From contig CANLMQ010000001.1 of NCBI GenBank assembly GCA_947492175.1, positions 248,001 through 312,000 of the forward strand: 64,000 nt of DNA, in the 5' to 3' direction. This document shows positions 45,037 through 53,807 of this stretch, piece by piece (positions within the stretch are counted from its first letter, which is position 1; the number at the start of each line of letters is the position of its first letter). This DNA comes from an uncultured Draconibacterium sp. GTDB taxonomy: Bacteria > Bacteroidota > Bacteroidia > Bacteroidales > Prolixibacteraceae. The position numbers and the translations under genes are program-made. A model generated the notes under the pieces. That model saw only the letters and a list, made by a program, of their open reading frames with translations, did no database searches and had not been told where the DNA came from.

Positions 45037-46716
45037 TTGAGTTTGGATACTTGTTTTATAGCTTTTGATCAATCGGTTCAGGAAAGTGAATTGCCGGAAA
45101 AATTTACCTTTCCCTTTCATTATACACCACATGCTTTAAGCATATTGGCTGCGAACGACTTACAAAACTACCTGGAGAATCAAAACGATTTTGAGCACGA
45201 CTTTGGTTTTTCGGGCACGCATACCAATTATACCTGTGGAAAAATGTTTGGGATTTTGGTGGTGAAAAACAAGGATGGCGAATTGGGTTATTTAGCAGCC
45301 TATTCGGGGAAGTTGGCAGGCGACAATAAGCACAAACGTTTTGTGCCTTCCATTTTCGATGCCCTAAACGAAGAGGGATTTTTCAGAAAAGGCGAAAAGC
45401 AATTAAATAATCTGAATGCCGAAATAAAACGCTTGGAAGAACAGGAAGAATATTTATTGGCAAAAGAGAACTACAGAAACTTTAAGGCTGAAACAGAGAC
45501 TCAACACAAAGCAAAAAAAACGGAGCTAAAAAAACTCAAAAAAGACCGCAAACAAAAGCGTGCCGAAGCAGAGAAAAACATGAGCACTGCTGATTTTGAG
45601 GCACTAAAAGAACAATTCATCAAAGAAAGTTTAGATCAGCAATACGAGGTAAAATGCTGGATTAAGGCTCAGAAAATACAACTCGAAAAGTTACATGCAG
45701 AACTAAGCACTTTTGAGTCGGAAATTAAAGCATTAAAAAACAAGCGAAAAAAGAAATCGGCCGATCTGCAACAGCAGCTATTCGATCAATATGCTTTTCT
45801 GAATGCCAAAGGAAAATACAAGGATTTACAAAGTATTTTTGCTGAGACAAAACTGGATGTTCCCCCGGGTGGTGCCGGCGATTGTGCAGCCCCCAAGTTA
45901 TTGCAATACGCTTATTTAAACCATTATACCCCCATTGCCATGGCGGAATTCTGGTGGGGAAAATCGCCCGAAAAAGAGGTACGGAAACACCGGCAGTTTT
46001 ACCCGGCCTGCAAAAGTAAATGCCAGCCCATATTGGGGCACATGCTGCAAGGACTCACCGTTGAACCCAATCCACTAAGCGAAAAACAAAGTGAACAGCA
46101 GGCTGAGTTCATTTTTGAAGACGACTGGATTGCGATTGTTAACAAACCCGCAGAAATGCTTTCAGTACCCGGAAAAGAACAGAAAAGTTCGGTATTAATC
46201 CAAATGCAGAAAAAGTATGGTACCAATGTAGGACCTCTTTTGGTGCATCGTTTAGATATGTCGACTTCGGGACTACTGGTGGTAGCCAAAACAAAAGAAG
46301 CGCATAGAATTATTCAGGAGCAATTTACAGAACGAAAGGTAAACAAACGTTATGTGGCACTTTTGGATGGAGTGCTGAACGACGAAGAAGTGCTTATTGA
46401 TTTACCCTTGCGTGTTGATTTAGATAACCGTCCACAGCAGGTAGTTTGCTACGAATACGGTAAACCGGCACAAACCCGATGGAAAAAATTATCGGAAAAA
46501 GACGGAAGAACTTTGGTTGCTTTTTTCCCTATTACAGGCCGCACACACCAGCTGAGAGTACATGCCGCGCATTCAAAAGGATTGAACACTCCCATTGTGG
46601 GCGATGATTTATATGGTACAAAAGACCAGCGTTTACATTTGCATGCGGCTTCCATTTCTTTTACTCATCCACATACTGGTAAGAAGGTTAGTTTTAGTAG
46701 TAAAGTACCTTTTTAA
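45037..46716 (+). CDS. RluA-family pseudouridine synthase with long N-terminal extension
   Basis: A 559-residue protein. No in-frame ATG lies near the front and a TAA sits at 45004, so TTG at 45037 (MSLDTCFIAFDQSVQESELP) is the best start. The catalytic domain is at about 365-559: VNKPAEMLSVPGKEQK, LVHRLDMSTSGLLVVAKTKEAH with the catalytic aspartate in HRLD at about residue 406, and ITGRTHQLRVHAAHSKG. The first 350 residues contain a separate small domain (HYTPHALSILAANDLQNYL) and a long charged coiled coil at about 120-250. Such extended RluA proteins occur across Bacteroidota and are not fusions by error. Substrate tRNA or rRNA position unknown. Confidence 0.85.
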   Translation: MSLDTCFIAFDQSVQESELPEKFTFPFHYTPHALSILAANDLQNYLENQNDFEHDFGFSGTHTNYTCGKMFGILVVKNKDGELGYLAAYSGKLAGDNKHKRFVPSIFDALNEEGFFRKGEKQLNNLNAEIKRLEEQEEYLLAKENYRNFKAETETQHKAKKTELKKLKKDRKQKRAEAEKNMSTADFEALKEQFIKESLDQQYEVKCWIKAQKIQLEKLHAELSTFESEIKALKNKRKKKSADLQQQLFDQYAFLNAKGKYKDLQSIFAETKLDVPPGGAGDCAAPKLLQYAYLNHYTPIAMAEFWWGKSPEKEVRKHRQFYPACKSKCQPILGHMLQGLTVEPNPLSEKQSEQQAEFIFEDDWIAIVNKPAEMLSVPGKEQKSSVLIQMQKKYGTNVGPLLVHRLDMSTSGLLVVAKTKEAHRIIQEQFTERKVNKRYVALLDGVLNDEEVLIDLPLRVDLDNRPQQVVCYEYGKPAQTRWKKLSEKDGRTLVAFFPITGRTHQLRVHAAHSKGLNTPIVGDDLYGTKDQRLHLHAASISFTHPHTGKKVSFSSKVPF

Positions 46717-46938
46717 ACCGCATTGTAACTGCTGAAATTTTTTGATATTATATACTGAAATACTCTATTGTACTTGTTTTTCAAACATCTGATTTTTAAT
46801 GTGGAAACCTACTCCCGTTTTTTACCATCATTTTTGATCACAACTTGCTTAATTTTATTTAGACCAGGATTGTTAAAGGGATTTCGTATTTTGCAGGTTA
46901 GGAGCATAGAATACGCCCTGCCTGAAAATTTTTGTCTT

Positions 46939-47133
46939 CTGCGGTTTTTTTCAGGTCCCTGCGTCATTTTTTTAAATTTCTGCGGCTGTTTTTATTGTCC
47001 TGCGGCCATTTTTTAATTTTCTGCATCATTTTTTCTCGTCCTGCTAAAGAAAATCAAATTCCTGCGGCGCAGAAAAGCATAAAATTTATGCAGGAAGAGG
47101 TAAAAACAAGCAGGGCGCCCAACATGTATGCAG
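46939..47133. repeat. Decayed array with CTGC/GCAG every 20-21 bases
   Basis: CTGC occurs at 46939, 46959, 46980, 47000, 47021, 47041 and 47062, steps of 20, 21, 20, 21, 20, 21 bases, separated by T-rich text. After the palindrome CTGCGGCGCAG (47062-47072) the inverted word GCAG occurs at 47090, 47110 and 47130. Between the words the sequence is not conserved. The alternation implies a 41-base unit. Confidence 0.55.
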
Positions 47134-47291
47134 GACACTGTTATTCGGTAGTTTCGTTGGTGCTGTTGCTTTGTTTGCGGTGTTGCTTTCGCCAGTATTC
47201 CCCAGTTGGCGCTTATTTGCAATCAATGCCAGCCTTAAGTTACCGATGACTTCCCAATTCGGAAACAGAGGCAAAAATTCACTCCCCTGCT

Positions 47292-47336
47292 CCTCGTTTG
47301 CAACGAGGGGCTAAATTACAAGTCGTTTGCAACGAC
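47292..47336. repeat. REP-like palindrome pair
   Basis: CCTCGTT-TGC-AACGAGG (47292-47308) and GTCGTT-TGC-AACGAC (47322-47336), two hairpins 13 bases apart sharing the core CGTTTGCAACG. Matching core and flanks occur at 44163-44190. Confidence 0.6.
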
Positions 47337-47486
47337 ACATATTTCCCCTGAAAATTCCCTGCAAAAAATCATATTTCAATATGCTTAAAGTCATCTTTTT
47401 ACAAGGATATCTGATAGTATATTCAATTGGTTTTTCCTCTGCTTTAGGCGAGTTACAAACCGTAACCATTTTAAACTAATTGAATT

Positions 47487-48992
47487 ATGAATATTAACCA
47501 GGTCTTATTAAATCCCAACGAATTAGTACAATATTTACAAAAACCGGCTAACGAATTTACACGCGAAGACATTATTGACTTTGTTGAAGGCAATAATATT
47601 CAGATGATAAACTTCAGGTATGTAGGTGAAGACGGGAAACTGAAAACCCTGAACTTTTCCATCCATAACAAAGGCTACCTCGAAAGTATTCTATCAACCG
47701 GAGAACGAGTAGATGGATCGAGCTTATTTTCGTTTGTGGAAGCGGGTTCGAGCGATTTGTATGTTATTCCCCGGTTTAGAACTGCCTTTATCAATCCCTT
47801 TTCCGAAATACCTACACTCGATATTTTGTGCTCGTTTTATACCAGCCAGGGTGCACCACTCGAAAATGCCCCTGAATATGTTTTACGTAAAGCCATTACC
47901 GATTTCAGAGATAAAACCGGCTATAATCTTAAAGCTTTAGGCGAACTGGAATATTATGTAATAGGAGATATTGATAACGATTATCCGGCAGTCGACCAGA
48001 AAGGATACCATACTTCAGAACCTTTTGCCAAATTCGAGAAGCTGCGGGTTGAGGCCATGAACCTGATTGCAAAAGCTGGTGGTGAAATAAAATACGGACA
48101 CTCGGAAGTTGGATGTTTTACTACCGAAAAGAAATTTTACGAACAGCACGAGATTGAATTTCTTCCTATGGAAATTGAAAAATGTGCCGACCAACTACTT
48201 ATTGCCAAGTGGATTTTACGAACACTGGGGCACCAATACGGGCTTGATGTTAGCTTTGCACCAAAAATTACTGTTGGTAAAGCCGGTAGCGGAATGCATT
48301 TTCACCTGATGCTTGAAAAAAACGGAGAAAATGTAATGGCTAATGAAAATGGATTAACCACCGAAGCAAAAAAACTAATAGCAGGCTTGTTAACCTACGC
48401 CGCTCCGTTAACAGCTTTCGGAAATACAGTGCCTATATCGTACCTGCGACTTGTGCCCCACCAGGAAGCACCGACAAATATATGCTGGGGCGACAGCAAC
48501 CGCTCGGTACTGGTAAGGGTACCGCTGGGCTGGGTGGCTCAAACCAGCATGATAAAAGATGCCAATCCAAAACAACAGGCTCCTATTCCATATATCCCCG
48601 GGAAACAAACAGTTGAATTGCGCTCGCCCGATGGATCGGCCGATATTTACGAACTGCTGGCCGGAATTACAATGGCAGCACAACACGGCCTGGAAAATCC
48701 CGATTCGCTAAACATTGCCAAAGAACTGTATGTAAACGGAGACATTTTCAAACCGGCAAGCAAGGAGCGTTTGGAAAAACTAAGTTCGTTGCCAACATCC
48801 TGTTACGAATCGGCAGAATGTCTTGAAAAAAACCGATCTCTGTTTGAAAAAAACGGCATCTTCCCTCCCGGAATGATCGACAACATTGTATACAAACTAA
48901 AACAACACAACGATAAAGATTTAAGTGAAAGGATGTATGGTAAAAATGAAGAAATTGCCAAACTGGTTGAAAAACACTTGCATGTAAAATAA
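47487..48992 (+). CDS. glnA: Glutamine synthetase
   Basis: A 501-residue GS that makes glutamine from glutamate, ammonia and ATP in the cytoplasm. The beta-grasp part has VEGNNIQMINFRYVGEDGKLK and ERVDGSSLFSFVEAGSSDLYVIP; the catalytic part has GELEYYVIG, FEKLRVEAM, KAGSGMHFHLML and SYLRLVPHQEAPTNICWGDSNRSVLVRVPLGW with the ATP/glutamate-binding arginines, then ELRSPDGSADIYELLAG. Length fits the type I-related group, a short form without the GSIII extension. The Tyr adenylation loop is not obvious, so regulation by adenylylation is doubtful. Monocistronic after a long repeat-bearing region. Confidence 0.93.
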   Translation: MNINQVLLNPNELVQYLQKPANEFTREDIIDFVEGNNIQMINFRYVGEDGKLKTLNFSIHNKGYLESILSTGERVDGSSLFSFVEAGSSDLYVIPRFRTAFINPFSEIPTLDILCSFYTSQGAPLENAPEYVLRKAITDFRDKTGYNLKALGELEYYVIGDIDNDYPAVDQKGYHTSEPFAKFEKLRVEAMNLIAKAGGEIKYGHSEVGCFTTEKKFYEQHEIEFLPMEIEKCADQLLIAKWILRTLGHQYGLDVSFAPKITVGKAGSGMHFHLMLEKNGENVMANENGLTTEAKKLIAGLLTYAAPLTAFGNTVPISYLRLVPHQEAPTNICWGDSNRSVLVRVPLGWVAQTSMIKDANPKQQAPIPYIPGKQTVELRSPDGSADIYELLAGITMAAQHGLENPDSLNIAKELYVNGDIFKPASKERLEKLSSLPTSCYESAECLEKNRSLFEKNGIFPPGMIDNIVYKLKQHNDKDLSERMYGKNEEIAKLVEKHLHVK

Positions 48993-49046
48993 TCGACTGG
49001 CTTCTAATCCTCCCCTGTCCCTCCTTTCCGAAGGGACAGAGAGGGT

Positions 49047-49310
49047 TTATTTATAAATATCCTTTCGATGCCCAACCGAAACAACCGTTACAATAATCCG
49101 ATGGTCATCAATTTCGTAAATTATTCGATATTGCCCAACACGAATTCTGTATGCTTCTTCTCCTCTTAATTTCTTATATCCGAAAGGACGTGGATTCTCT
49201 GCCAATTTTTCTATCGCAGATTTTAAAATGGGAATTGATTGCTTATCAATATTTTTGATTTGTTTTAAGGCATATCGTTCAATAAAGATTTGGTATTTGC
49301 CAGGCTTCAT
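49047..49310 (-). CDS. RelE/ParE-type toxin
   Basis: An 87-residue protein of the RelE/ParE superfamily: YQIFIERYALKQIKNIDKQS, KSAIEKLAENPRPFGYKKLRGEEAYRIRVGQYRIIYEIDDHRIIVTVVSVGHRKDIYK contains the conserved GxxRIRVGxYRIIY and a C-terminal GHRxDIY. It would act as a ribosome-dependent mRNA nuclease or gyrase inhibitor. The stop of the antitoxin gene lies 2 bases upstream, a standard two-gene order with the antitoxin first. Confidence 0.92.
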   Translation of the reverse strand: MKPGKYQIFIERYALKQIKNIDKQSIPILKSAIEKLAENPRPFGYKKLRGEEAYRIRVGQYRIIYEIDDHRIIVTVVSVGHRKDIYK

Positions 49311-49312
49311 AT

Positions 49313-49501
49313 TTAATCATCAATTTCGTTGAAAGCCTGATCAAAAGGTATTGCATCACCCGAATGTTTCTTTGCCTTTTTATACTCCTTTATTTCATAA
49401 AGCTCTTCCGAGTCAGCAACAAGCTTTTCGTAAACGTCAATAGGAATCTGAATAGCAACCCTTTTCCCTTTTTTATCAACAATGTAATTTGCTTCTTCCA
49501 T
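49313..49501 (-). CDS. Antitoxin partner of the RelE/ParE toxin
   Basis: Taking the ATG at 49501 gives MEEANYIVDKKGKRVAIQIPIDVYEKLV..., 62 residues; the longer frame to 49537 adds an unlikely hydrophobic leader. The beginning (YIVDKKGKRVAIQIPIDVYEKL) looks like a short DNA-binding beta-strand/helix motif and the acidic, disordered tail (PFDQAFNEIDD) would wrap the toxin. It resembles the small DUF2281/Phd-like antitoxins. It precedes the toxin by 2 bases; autoregulation is usual for such pairs. Confidence 0.78.
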   Translation of the reverse strand: MEEANYIVDKKGKRVAIQIPIDVYEKLVADSEELYEIKEYKKAKKHSGDAIPFDQAFNEIDD

Positions 49502-49630
49502 ACATTCAAAATTAAGGAATAATAATTGCGTGTGCAAAACTCTGCCAAACAGTTTTCAGCAGTCATTTTTACAATTTGATTATTTGCTTTAACTGCTCCA
49601 GATGACCTACAGTTACCCCAATTACCATCT

Positions 49631-51031
49631 TTATTCCATCCTTACAATTTTAGGATAAAATACCCCCAACACATTTACCAGATCTTTTTGGTGTTTCATC
49701 ACTTCACGAATATCTTTATAGGCCAAAGGCGATTCATCGGTGCCTCCTCCAAGCAACTCAACATCCTTCTCTTTCAGGTATTTCTTTAAATGGTTTTCGG
49801 TAAAGGTAGCCTTGGCTTTGTTTCGCGACATTAATCTGCCTGCGCCATGAGCTGCTGATTGCAATGATGCCTCATTCCCTTTTCCACTTACAATGTATGC
49901 CGGAGATGCCATTGTGCCGGGAATGATTGCAATATCGCCAACGGCAGCCGGAGTGGCTCCTTTCCGGTGTATTATCAACTCCTCTCCTTCTGCAAGTTTC
50001 TCTTTCCAGGCAAAATTATGATGGTTCTCGATAATCGTAAGCGGTTTTTCGCCCAATGCCCGGGCAAGCCGATTGTGAATAATCCGGTGGTTGGCATGCG
50101 AATAATCTCCGGCTAATTGCATGGCTGCCCAATATTCCTGCCCTTCTTCCGAATCCAAATCGAGCCATGCCAACCTGGCTGCCTCTCCGGTCAACTCCAG
50201 TTTTTGCTTGGCAATGTTGATATAATGCTTACACACTTCAGCACCAAAATTCCTCGAACCTGAATGGGTAAGTACAGCAAAATAATTACCGGGCAACAAA
50301 TTTACTTCTTCCGAGAAAGTATCAATTTCGAGTATCCCCACATCTACAAAATGATTACCATGCCCCGATGTTCCCAGTTGTTTGGCAAATTTTGATTGTA
50401 ACGATCTCAGGAATTTTATTTCATTAAATTCCTTTCGCTCCAGAATTTCATGGTCTCCCAAATCTTTGAATTCAGCCAGTCCAAACCGGGTTTCGTTTAT
50501 CAGAATATTTTTAATCCGATCGCGTTCGCCTTTTATCTTTTTAGGCGAAGTCGGGAATACCGACATACACATTCTGCAACCAATATCCATTCCCACTCCA
50601 TAAGGTATCACGGCATTGTAAGTTGCCAAAACTCCTCCAATGGGTAAACCGTACCCCACATGCGCATCGGCCATTAAAGCTCCTTTTACCGAAACGGGCA
50701 GTTTCATCGCAGTATTCATCTGCTCAATTGCGGCAGGATCAATATTTTCTGCTCCAAAAATCTCAAATTCTACCTTTTTGTTCCAATCTATCTTTTTTTT
50801 CCTTTTCGTGTGGGTTGGTTTATCTGATAACATCCTGGCCAATTCACCAAAATCAGGTTCATCTGTATATTTTTCAGGATGTTGGTTTATCCTTTCCAAA
50901 AGTTCCAGTATTTCGAGCTTATCGGAGCGTTTACAGTGTTTGGCAACCAGGTTTATTGCCAGCGAAATAGCCCTGTGATTGGTATATCCAATTCGCTTTA
51001 ACTCCTTTCCCCGTAATTTAATCTTTTTCAT
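49631..51031 (-). CDS. rtcB: RNA-splicing ligase RtcB
   Basis: The frame opens at 51109; MKKIKLRGKELKRIGYTNHRAISLAI at 51031 is the better start (466 residues). All RtcB motifs are there: MADAHVGYGLPIGGVLATY, VIPYGVGMDIGCRMCMSVF (metal-binding D and C), GTSGHGNHFVDVG, LTHSGSRNFGAEVCKHY, MQLAGDYSHANHRI, and SAAHGAGRLMSRNKA with the guanylated histidine. It joins RNA 2',3'-cyclic phosphate or 3'-phosphate ends to 5'-OH ends using GTP and Mn. Often in RNA repair. No RtcA or release-factor H gene is near. It is shorter than some versions but complete. Confidence 0.95.
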   Translation of the reverse strand: MKKIKLRGKELKRIGYTNHRAISLAINLVAKHCKRSDKLEILELLERINQHPEKYTDEPDFGELARMLSDKPTHTKRKKKIDWNKKVEFEIFGAENIDPAAIEQMNTAMKLPVSVKGALMADAHVGYGLPIGGVLATYNAVIPYGVGMDIGCRMCMSVFPTSPKKIKGERDRIKNILINETRFGLAEFKDLGDHEILERKEFNEIKFLRSLQSKFAKQLGTSGHGNHFVDVGILEIDTFSEEVNLLPGNYFAVLTHSGSRNFGAEVCKHYINIAKQKLELTGEAARLAWLDLDSEEGQEYWAAMQLAGDYSHANHRIIHNRLARALGEKPLTIIENHHNFAWKEKLAEGEELIIHRKGATPAAVGDIAIIPGTMASPAYIVSGKGNEASLQSAAHGAGRLMSRNKAKATFTENHLKKYLKEKDVELLGGGTDESPLAYKDIREVMKHQKDLVNVLGVFYPKIVRME

Positions 51032-51156
51032 CGCTGATATTCTCTTATCACTCCTAGCTCTAAAAAACCGGATTAAAGGTAGGCATTTTGAAGTGCAGAC
51101 ACAATCCACACAGAAGCGAAGAAAAACAATTAAGGGCTGGCTGGTAAAGCGATAAA

Positions 51157-52407
51157 TTACGCTTCAAACCTTTTAAAAACCAGGGTGGCATTGTGTCCGC
51201 CAAAACCAAAACTATTTGTAATAGCAACATTAACCTCGGCCTTAACACTTTCGCCAGTAATAATATTTATTGTTTTCGGAATTACCGGATCAATATTCGT
51301 TGTATTAATAGTTGGAGTTATAATCCCGGTCTCGATAGCTTTAATGCATAAAATAGATTCAACAGCTCCTGCCGCTCCCAGCAAATGTCCTGTAATTGAT
51401 TTTGAAGAACTAACTCTTAAACGTTCAGGAGTTTCACCAAACAGACTGACTATTGCATTTATTTCGCTGATGTCCCCAATGGGGGTAGAAGTAGCGTGGG
51501 CATTCAAATAATCCACGTCCGAAGGTTTTAGCCCGGCTTCTTCAAGTGCCAGTTCCATGGCCTTGGCTGCTCCTTTTCCTTCAGGATGCGAAGCTGCAAT
51601 GTGGTAGGCATCTGCTGTCATGGCAGCTCCAACAATTTCAGCATAAATTTTTGCACCTCGTTGTTTGGCATGTTCGTAGTCCTCCAAAATCAAAGCACCT
51701 GCTCCCTCTCCCATTACAAAACCATCACGCGCCAGATCAAACGGACACGATGCCTTTTCAGGGTGTTCGTTATTTACCGACAAAGCCCGCATGGCACCAA
51801 AACTGCCTATTGATGTTTCAAAAATTCCGGCTTCAGAACCTCCTGTTACAAACACTTTTGCCTTACCAAGTTTAATATAATTAAAGGCATCCATAATTGC
51901 CGTGTTCGATGTGGCACAAGCCGAAGCAGTGGTAAAATTCATTCCCATCAGCCCGTATTTCATTGAAATAAATCCCGATGCCATATTAATAAGTACCTTG
52001 GGCCCAAAAAGCGGCGATAACCTTGTTCCTCCCGAATTGGCATAATCTATAACCTGACTCTCGAAGGCATGCATGCCTCCTTGCCCCGATCCCCAGATCA
52101 CACCAATATCAAAAGGATCTATCTTTTCTAAATCAATCTTACTGTCGGCAAGTGCTTCGCCGGCTGCAACCAAAGCATATTGCGTAAATAAATCAGACCT
52201 TTTTATATCGTTTCGTTCCAGTAAACCTGCAGGATTAAAATCTTTTAGCTCGCACGCAAATTTGGTTTTTAATTTTGTGGTATCGAATTTAGTAATTAGT
52301 GCTGCACCACTCTTGCCATTAACAGCATTCTCCCAAAACTCACTTAATGTATTTCCAATTGGAGTTAAAGCACCCAAACCGGTAACAACTACACGACTTT
52401 CTTTCAT
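51157..52407 (-). CDS. fabF: Beta-ketoacyl-ACP synthase II
   Basis: A 416-residue thiolase-fold condensing enzyme of fatty-acid elongation. Catalytic cysteine in TTASACATSNTAIM (about residue 167), histidines in LNAHATSTPIGDIS and SSKSITGHLLGAAGAVES, and the final NSFGFGGHNATLVFKRFEA are all present. Full length. It is not followed or preceded by acpP or fabD, so it is a stand-alone copy, perhaps dedicated to stress or a special lipid. Its start codon forms part of leader element A, and a TAnnTTTG box at 52563-52570 lies upstream. Confidence 0.92.
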   Translation of the reverse strand: MKESRVVVTGLGALTPIGNTLSEFWENAVNGKSGAALITKFDTTKLKTKFACELKDFNPAGLLERNDIKRSDLFTQYALVAAGEALADSKIDLEKIDPFDIGVIWGSGQGGMHAFESQVIDYANSGGTRLSPLFGPKVLINMASGFISMKYGLMGMNFTTASACATSNTAIMDAFNYIKLGKAKVFVTGGSEAGIFETSIGSFGAMRALSVNNEHPEKASCPFDLARDGFVMGEGAGALILEDYEHAKQRGAKIYAEIVGAAMTADAYHIAASHPEGKGAAKAMELALEEAGLKPSDVDYLNAHATSTPIGDISEINAIVSLFGETPERLRVSSSKSITGHLLGAAGAVESILCIKAIETGIITPTINTTNIDPVIPKTINIITGESVKAEVNVAITNSFGFGGHNATLVFKRFEA

Positions 52408-52502
52408 CTGTTTATAATTATTAATTTTCTTTGGTAACAGATGGAACTCGCATGTACTTTAATTATTCTCCTAGGTGTAAATCTCTTACATGCTCGTTTC
52501 AT
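52405..52502 (-). promoter_or_regulatory. Structured leader element, copy A (ATG type)
   Basis: On the minus strand it reads ATGAAACGAGCATG, 35 bases, then ATGCGAGTTCCATCTGTT and a T/A-rich spacer to the fabF ATG. A 7-bp helix GCATGTA (52493-52487) with TACATGC (52456-52450) closes a 30-base loop. CATCTGTT (52443-52436) pairs perfectly with AACAGATG (52412-52405), so the fabF start codon is inside an 8-bp stem with a 23-base loop. Flanking AAC-GA/GA-GTT can extend the first helix through a tandem G.A pair. Confidence 0.65.
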
Positions 52503-52562
52503 AAGTTAGATTTATTCTCTTTTTGAAGTATTGGTTATGTCTCAGTTTAAATAAACCATTCC

Positions 52563-52570
52563 CAAATATA
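52563..52570 (-). promoter_or_regulatory. -7 element (TATATTTG) upstream of fabF
   Basis: Matches TAnnTTTG and would place leader element A inside the transcript about 55 bases downstream. No clear TTG lies 19-20 bases upstream. Confidence 0.4.
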
Positions 52571-52682
52571 ATTACTTATTTAAAAGTATTAAATCCTGGA
52601 GCTTAGACTCGTTTTAAATTGGGGAAAAACACGTACTAAAAATACTTTTCTGACCGGTTCTGAACCGAAATAATAATGAACC

Positions 52683-53510
52683 TTACAATTTTATCAGGTT
52701 CAAATTCAATCCTTTGTTTTGAATAGAACGGGCATACTTAACTGCAGGTTTTCCAAAGAGAAGTACATACCCCAGTTCATGGTCTTCCGGAATACCAATT
52801 TGATAGCTTAATTCAGGAGCAATAACTTTTAGTACCATTTTTATAAAACCATTCCATAATGTCCCCACACCGCACGAATTAGCTAGCAGCTCGAAATAAC
52901 TAAGAGCAATGTGACAGTCAGCATCGGGCGATGCTACATTTTTTGGTGCCGATGCAATTAAAACATGTGGAGCGTCGCGAAAAAGAACATCAATCTGTTT
53001 ACTTTCCCATAAACGTTGCAAATCGCTTAAAAAAGCCATTCGATCAGGTAATTTTCCGGCATCATTTGCTTGTTTAATTGCTTCGTAAACTGCTTTGCGC
53101 AGTTTCCCTAAATCATTTCTCGACTCGGTAACTGAGAACAAAACTGAGTTTTTATTATGACCGGTAGGTGCATAAGATGCGGTATCCAGCAATTCGTAAA
53201 TGAATGCTCTATCAAGTTCCTCTTTTTTAAACTTCCGAACCGAACGACGGGTTTTTATAAGTCTCTCCATTTCTTGTGGCTTTGGAATCTCATCGGTAAC
53301 CGGCATACTGTCTTCCGGTTTTTTGCCCCATATTGACAATGCAGCTGTTGGACAAATAGCCAGACAATGCTGACATTTAATACACTGATTCTCTTTTCCT
53401 TCTTTTATTTCAGGGTATTCGGTTTTTCCATTAATAATCAACACCGGGCATTCCTGCGAACATAGTCCGCATTTTATACATTTCTCCCGGTCTATTCTAA
53501 AATCTATCAT
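52683..53510 (-). CDS. Ferredoxin-nitroreductase fusion
   Basis: The frame opens at 53597; MIDFRIDREKCIKCGLCSQECPV at 53510 is the proper start (275 residues). Two [4Fe-4S] cluster motifs (CIKCGLCSQECPV and CIKCQHCLAICPT) are followed by a nitroreductase domain with RRSVRKFKKEELDRAFIYELL and APTGHNKNSVLFSV, and FELLANSCGVGTLWNGF near the FMN site. These proteins are probably FMN-dependent reductases with built-in electron supply. Substrate unknown. Upstream neighbour is a divergent exported hypothetical; it lies between fabF and that gene and points toward fabF. Confidence 0.88.
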   Translation of the reverse strand: MIDFRIDREKCIKCGLCSQECPVLIINGKTEYPEIKEGKENQCIKCQHCLAICPTAALSIWGKKPEDSMPVTDEIPKPQEMERLIKTRRSVRKFKKEELDRAFIYELLDTASYAPTGHNKNSVLFSVTESRNDLGKLRKAVYEAIKQANDAGKLPDRMAFLSDLQRLWESKQIDVLFRDAPHVLIASAPKNVASPDADCHIALSYFELLANSCGVGTLWNGFIKMVLKVIAPELSYQIGIPEDHELGYVLLFGKPAVKYARSIQNKGLNLNLIKL

Positions 53511-53807
53511 AACTCTGTTTTCTGATTGCACAACAAATATATATGCTTTACTCCGGAATGTTGTTTTCCCATTCTGTACGGGCTCAAGAAATAACAAATA
53601 TCCAGAATTGGCTCTCTAGCATTAAACTTATAACAAACAAAACTCCTTAGAACAAGCCGACAAACTATCTCTTTACATTGTAAATGAAGAACAAAAACGA
53701 ACGGAAGCAATAATTGCAATCTACTGTTCAACAATATTTTAAAGGCACAATATTTGTTATTTCAGCTTCATTACATTATTTTCAAATCTATATTTAAACC
53801 TAAAAAG

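Larger units (their letters stand above)
46717..47486. other. Long intergenic region with two repeat types
   Basis: 770 bases between the RluA-type gene and glnA. It contains the CTGC/GCAG periodic array (46939-47133), a stretch (47113-47260) of no known nature, and the REP-like pair at 47292-47336. The forward ORFs here are not credible genes. Confidence 0.5.

Noticed and set aside
46768..47249. Plus-strand ORFs between the RluA-type gene and glnA
   Set aside because: Phe/Cys/Leu-rich translations come from T-rich periodic DNA and the two overlap in different frames.
51060..51248. Short ORF between rtcB and fabF
   Set aside because: Overlaps the fabF end in another frame and has no coding signal.
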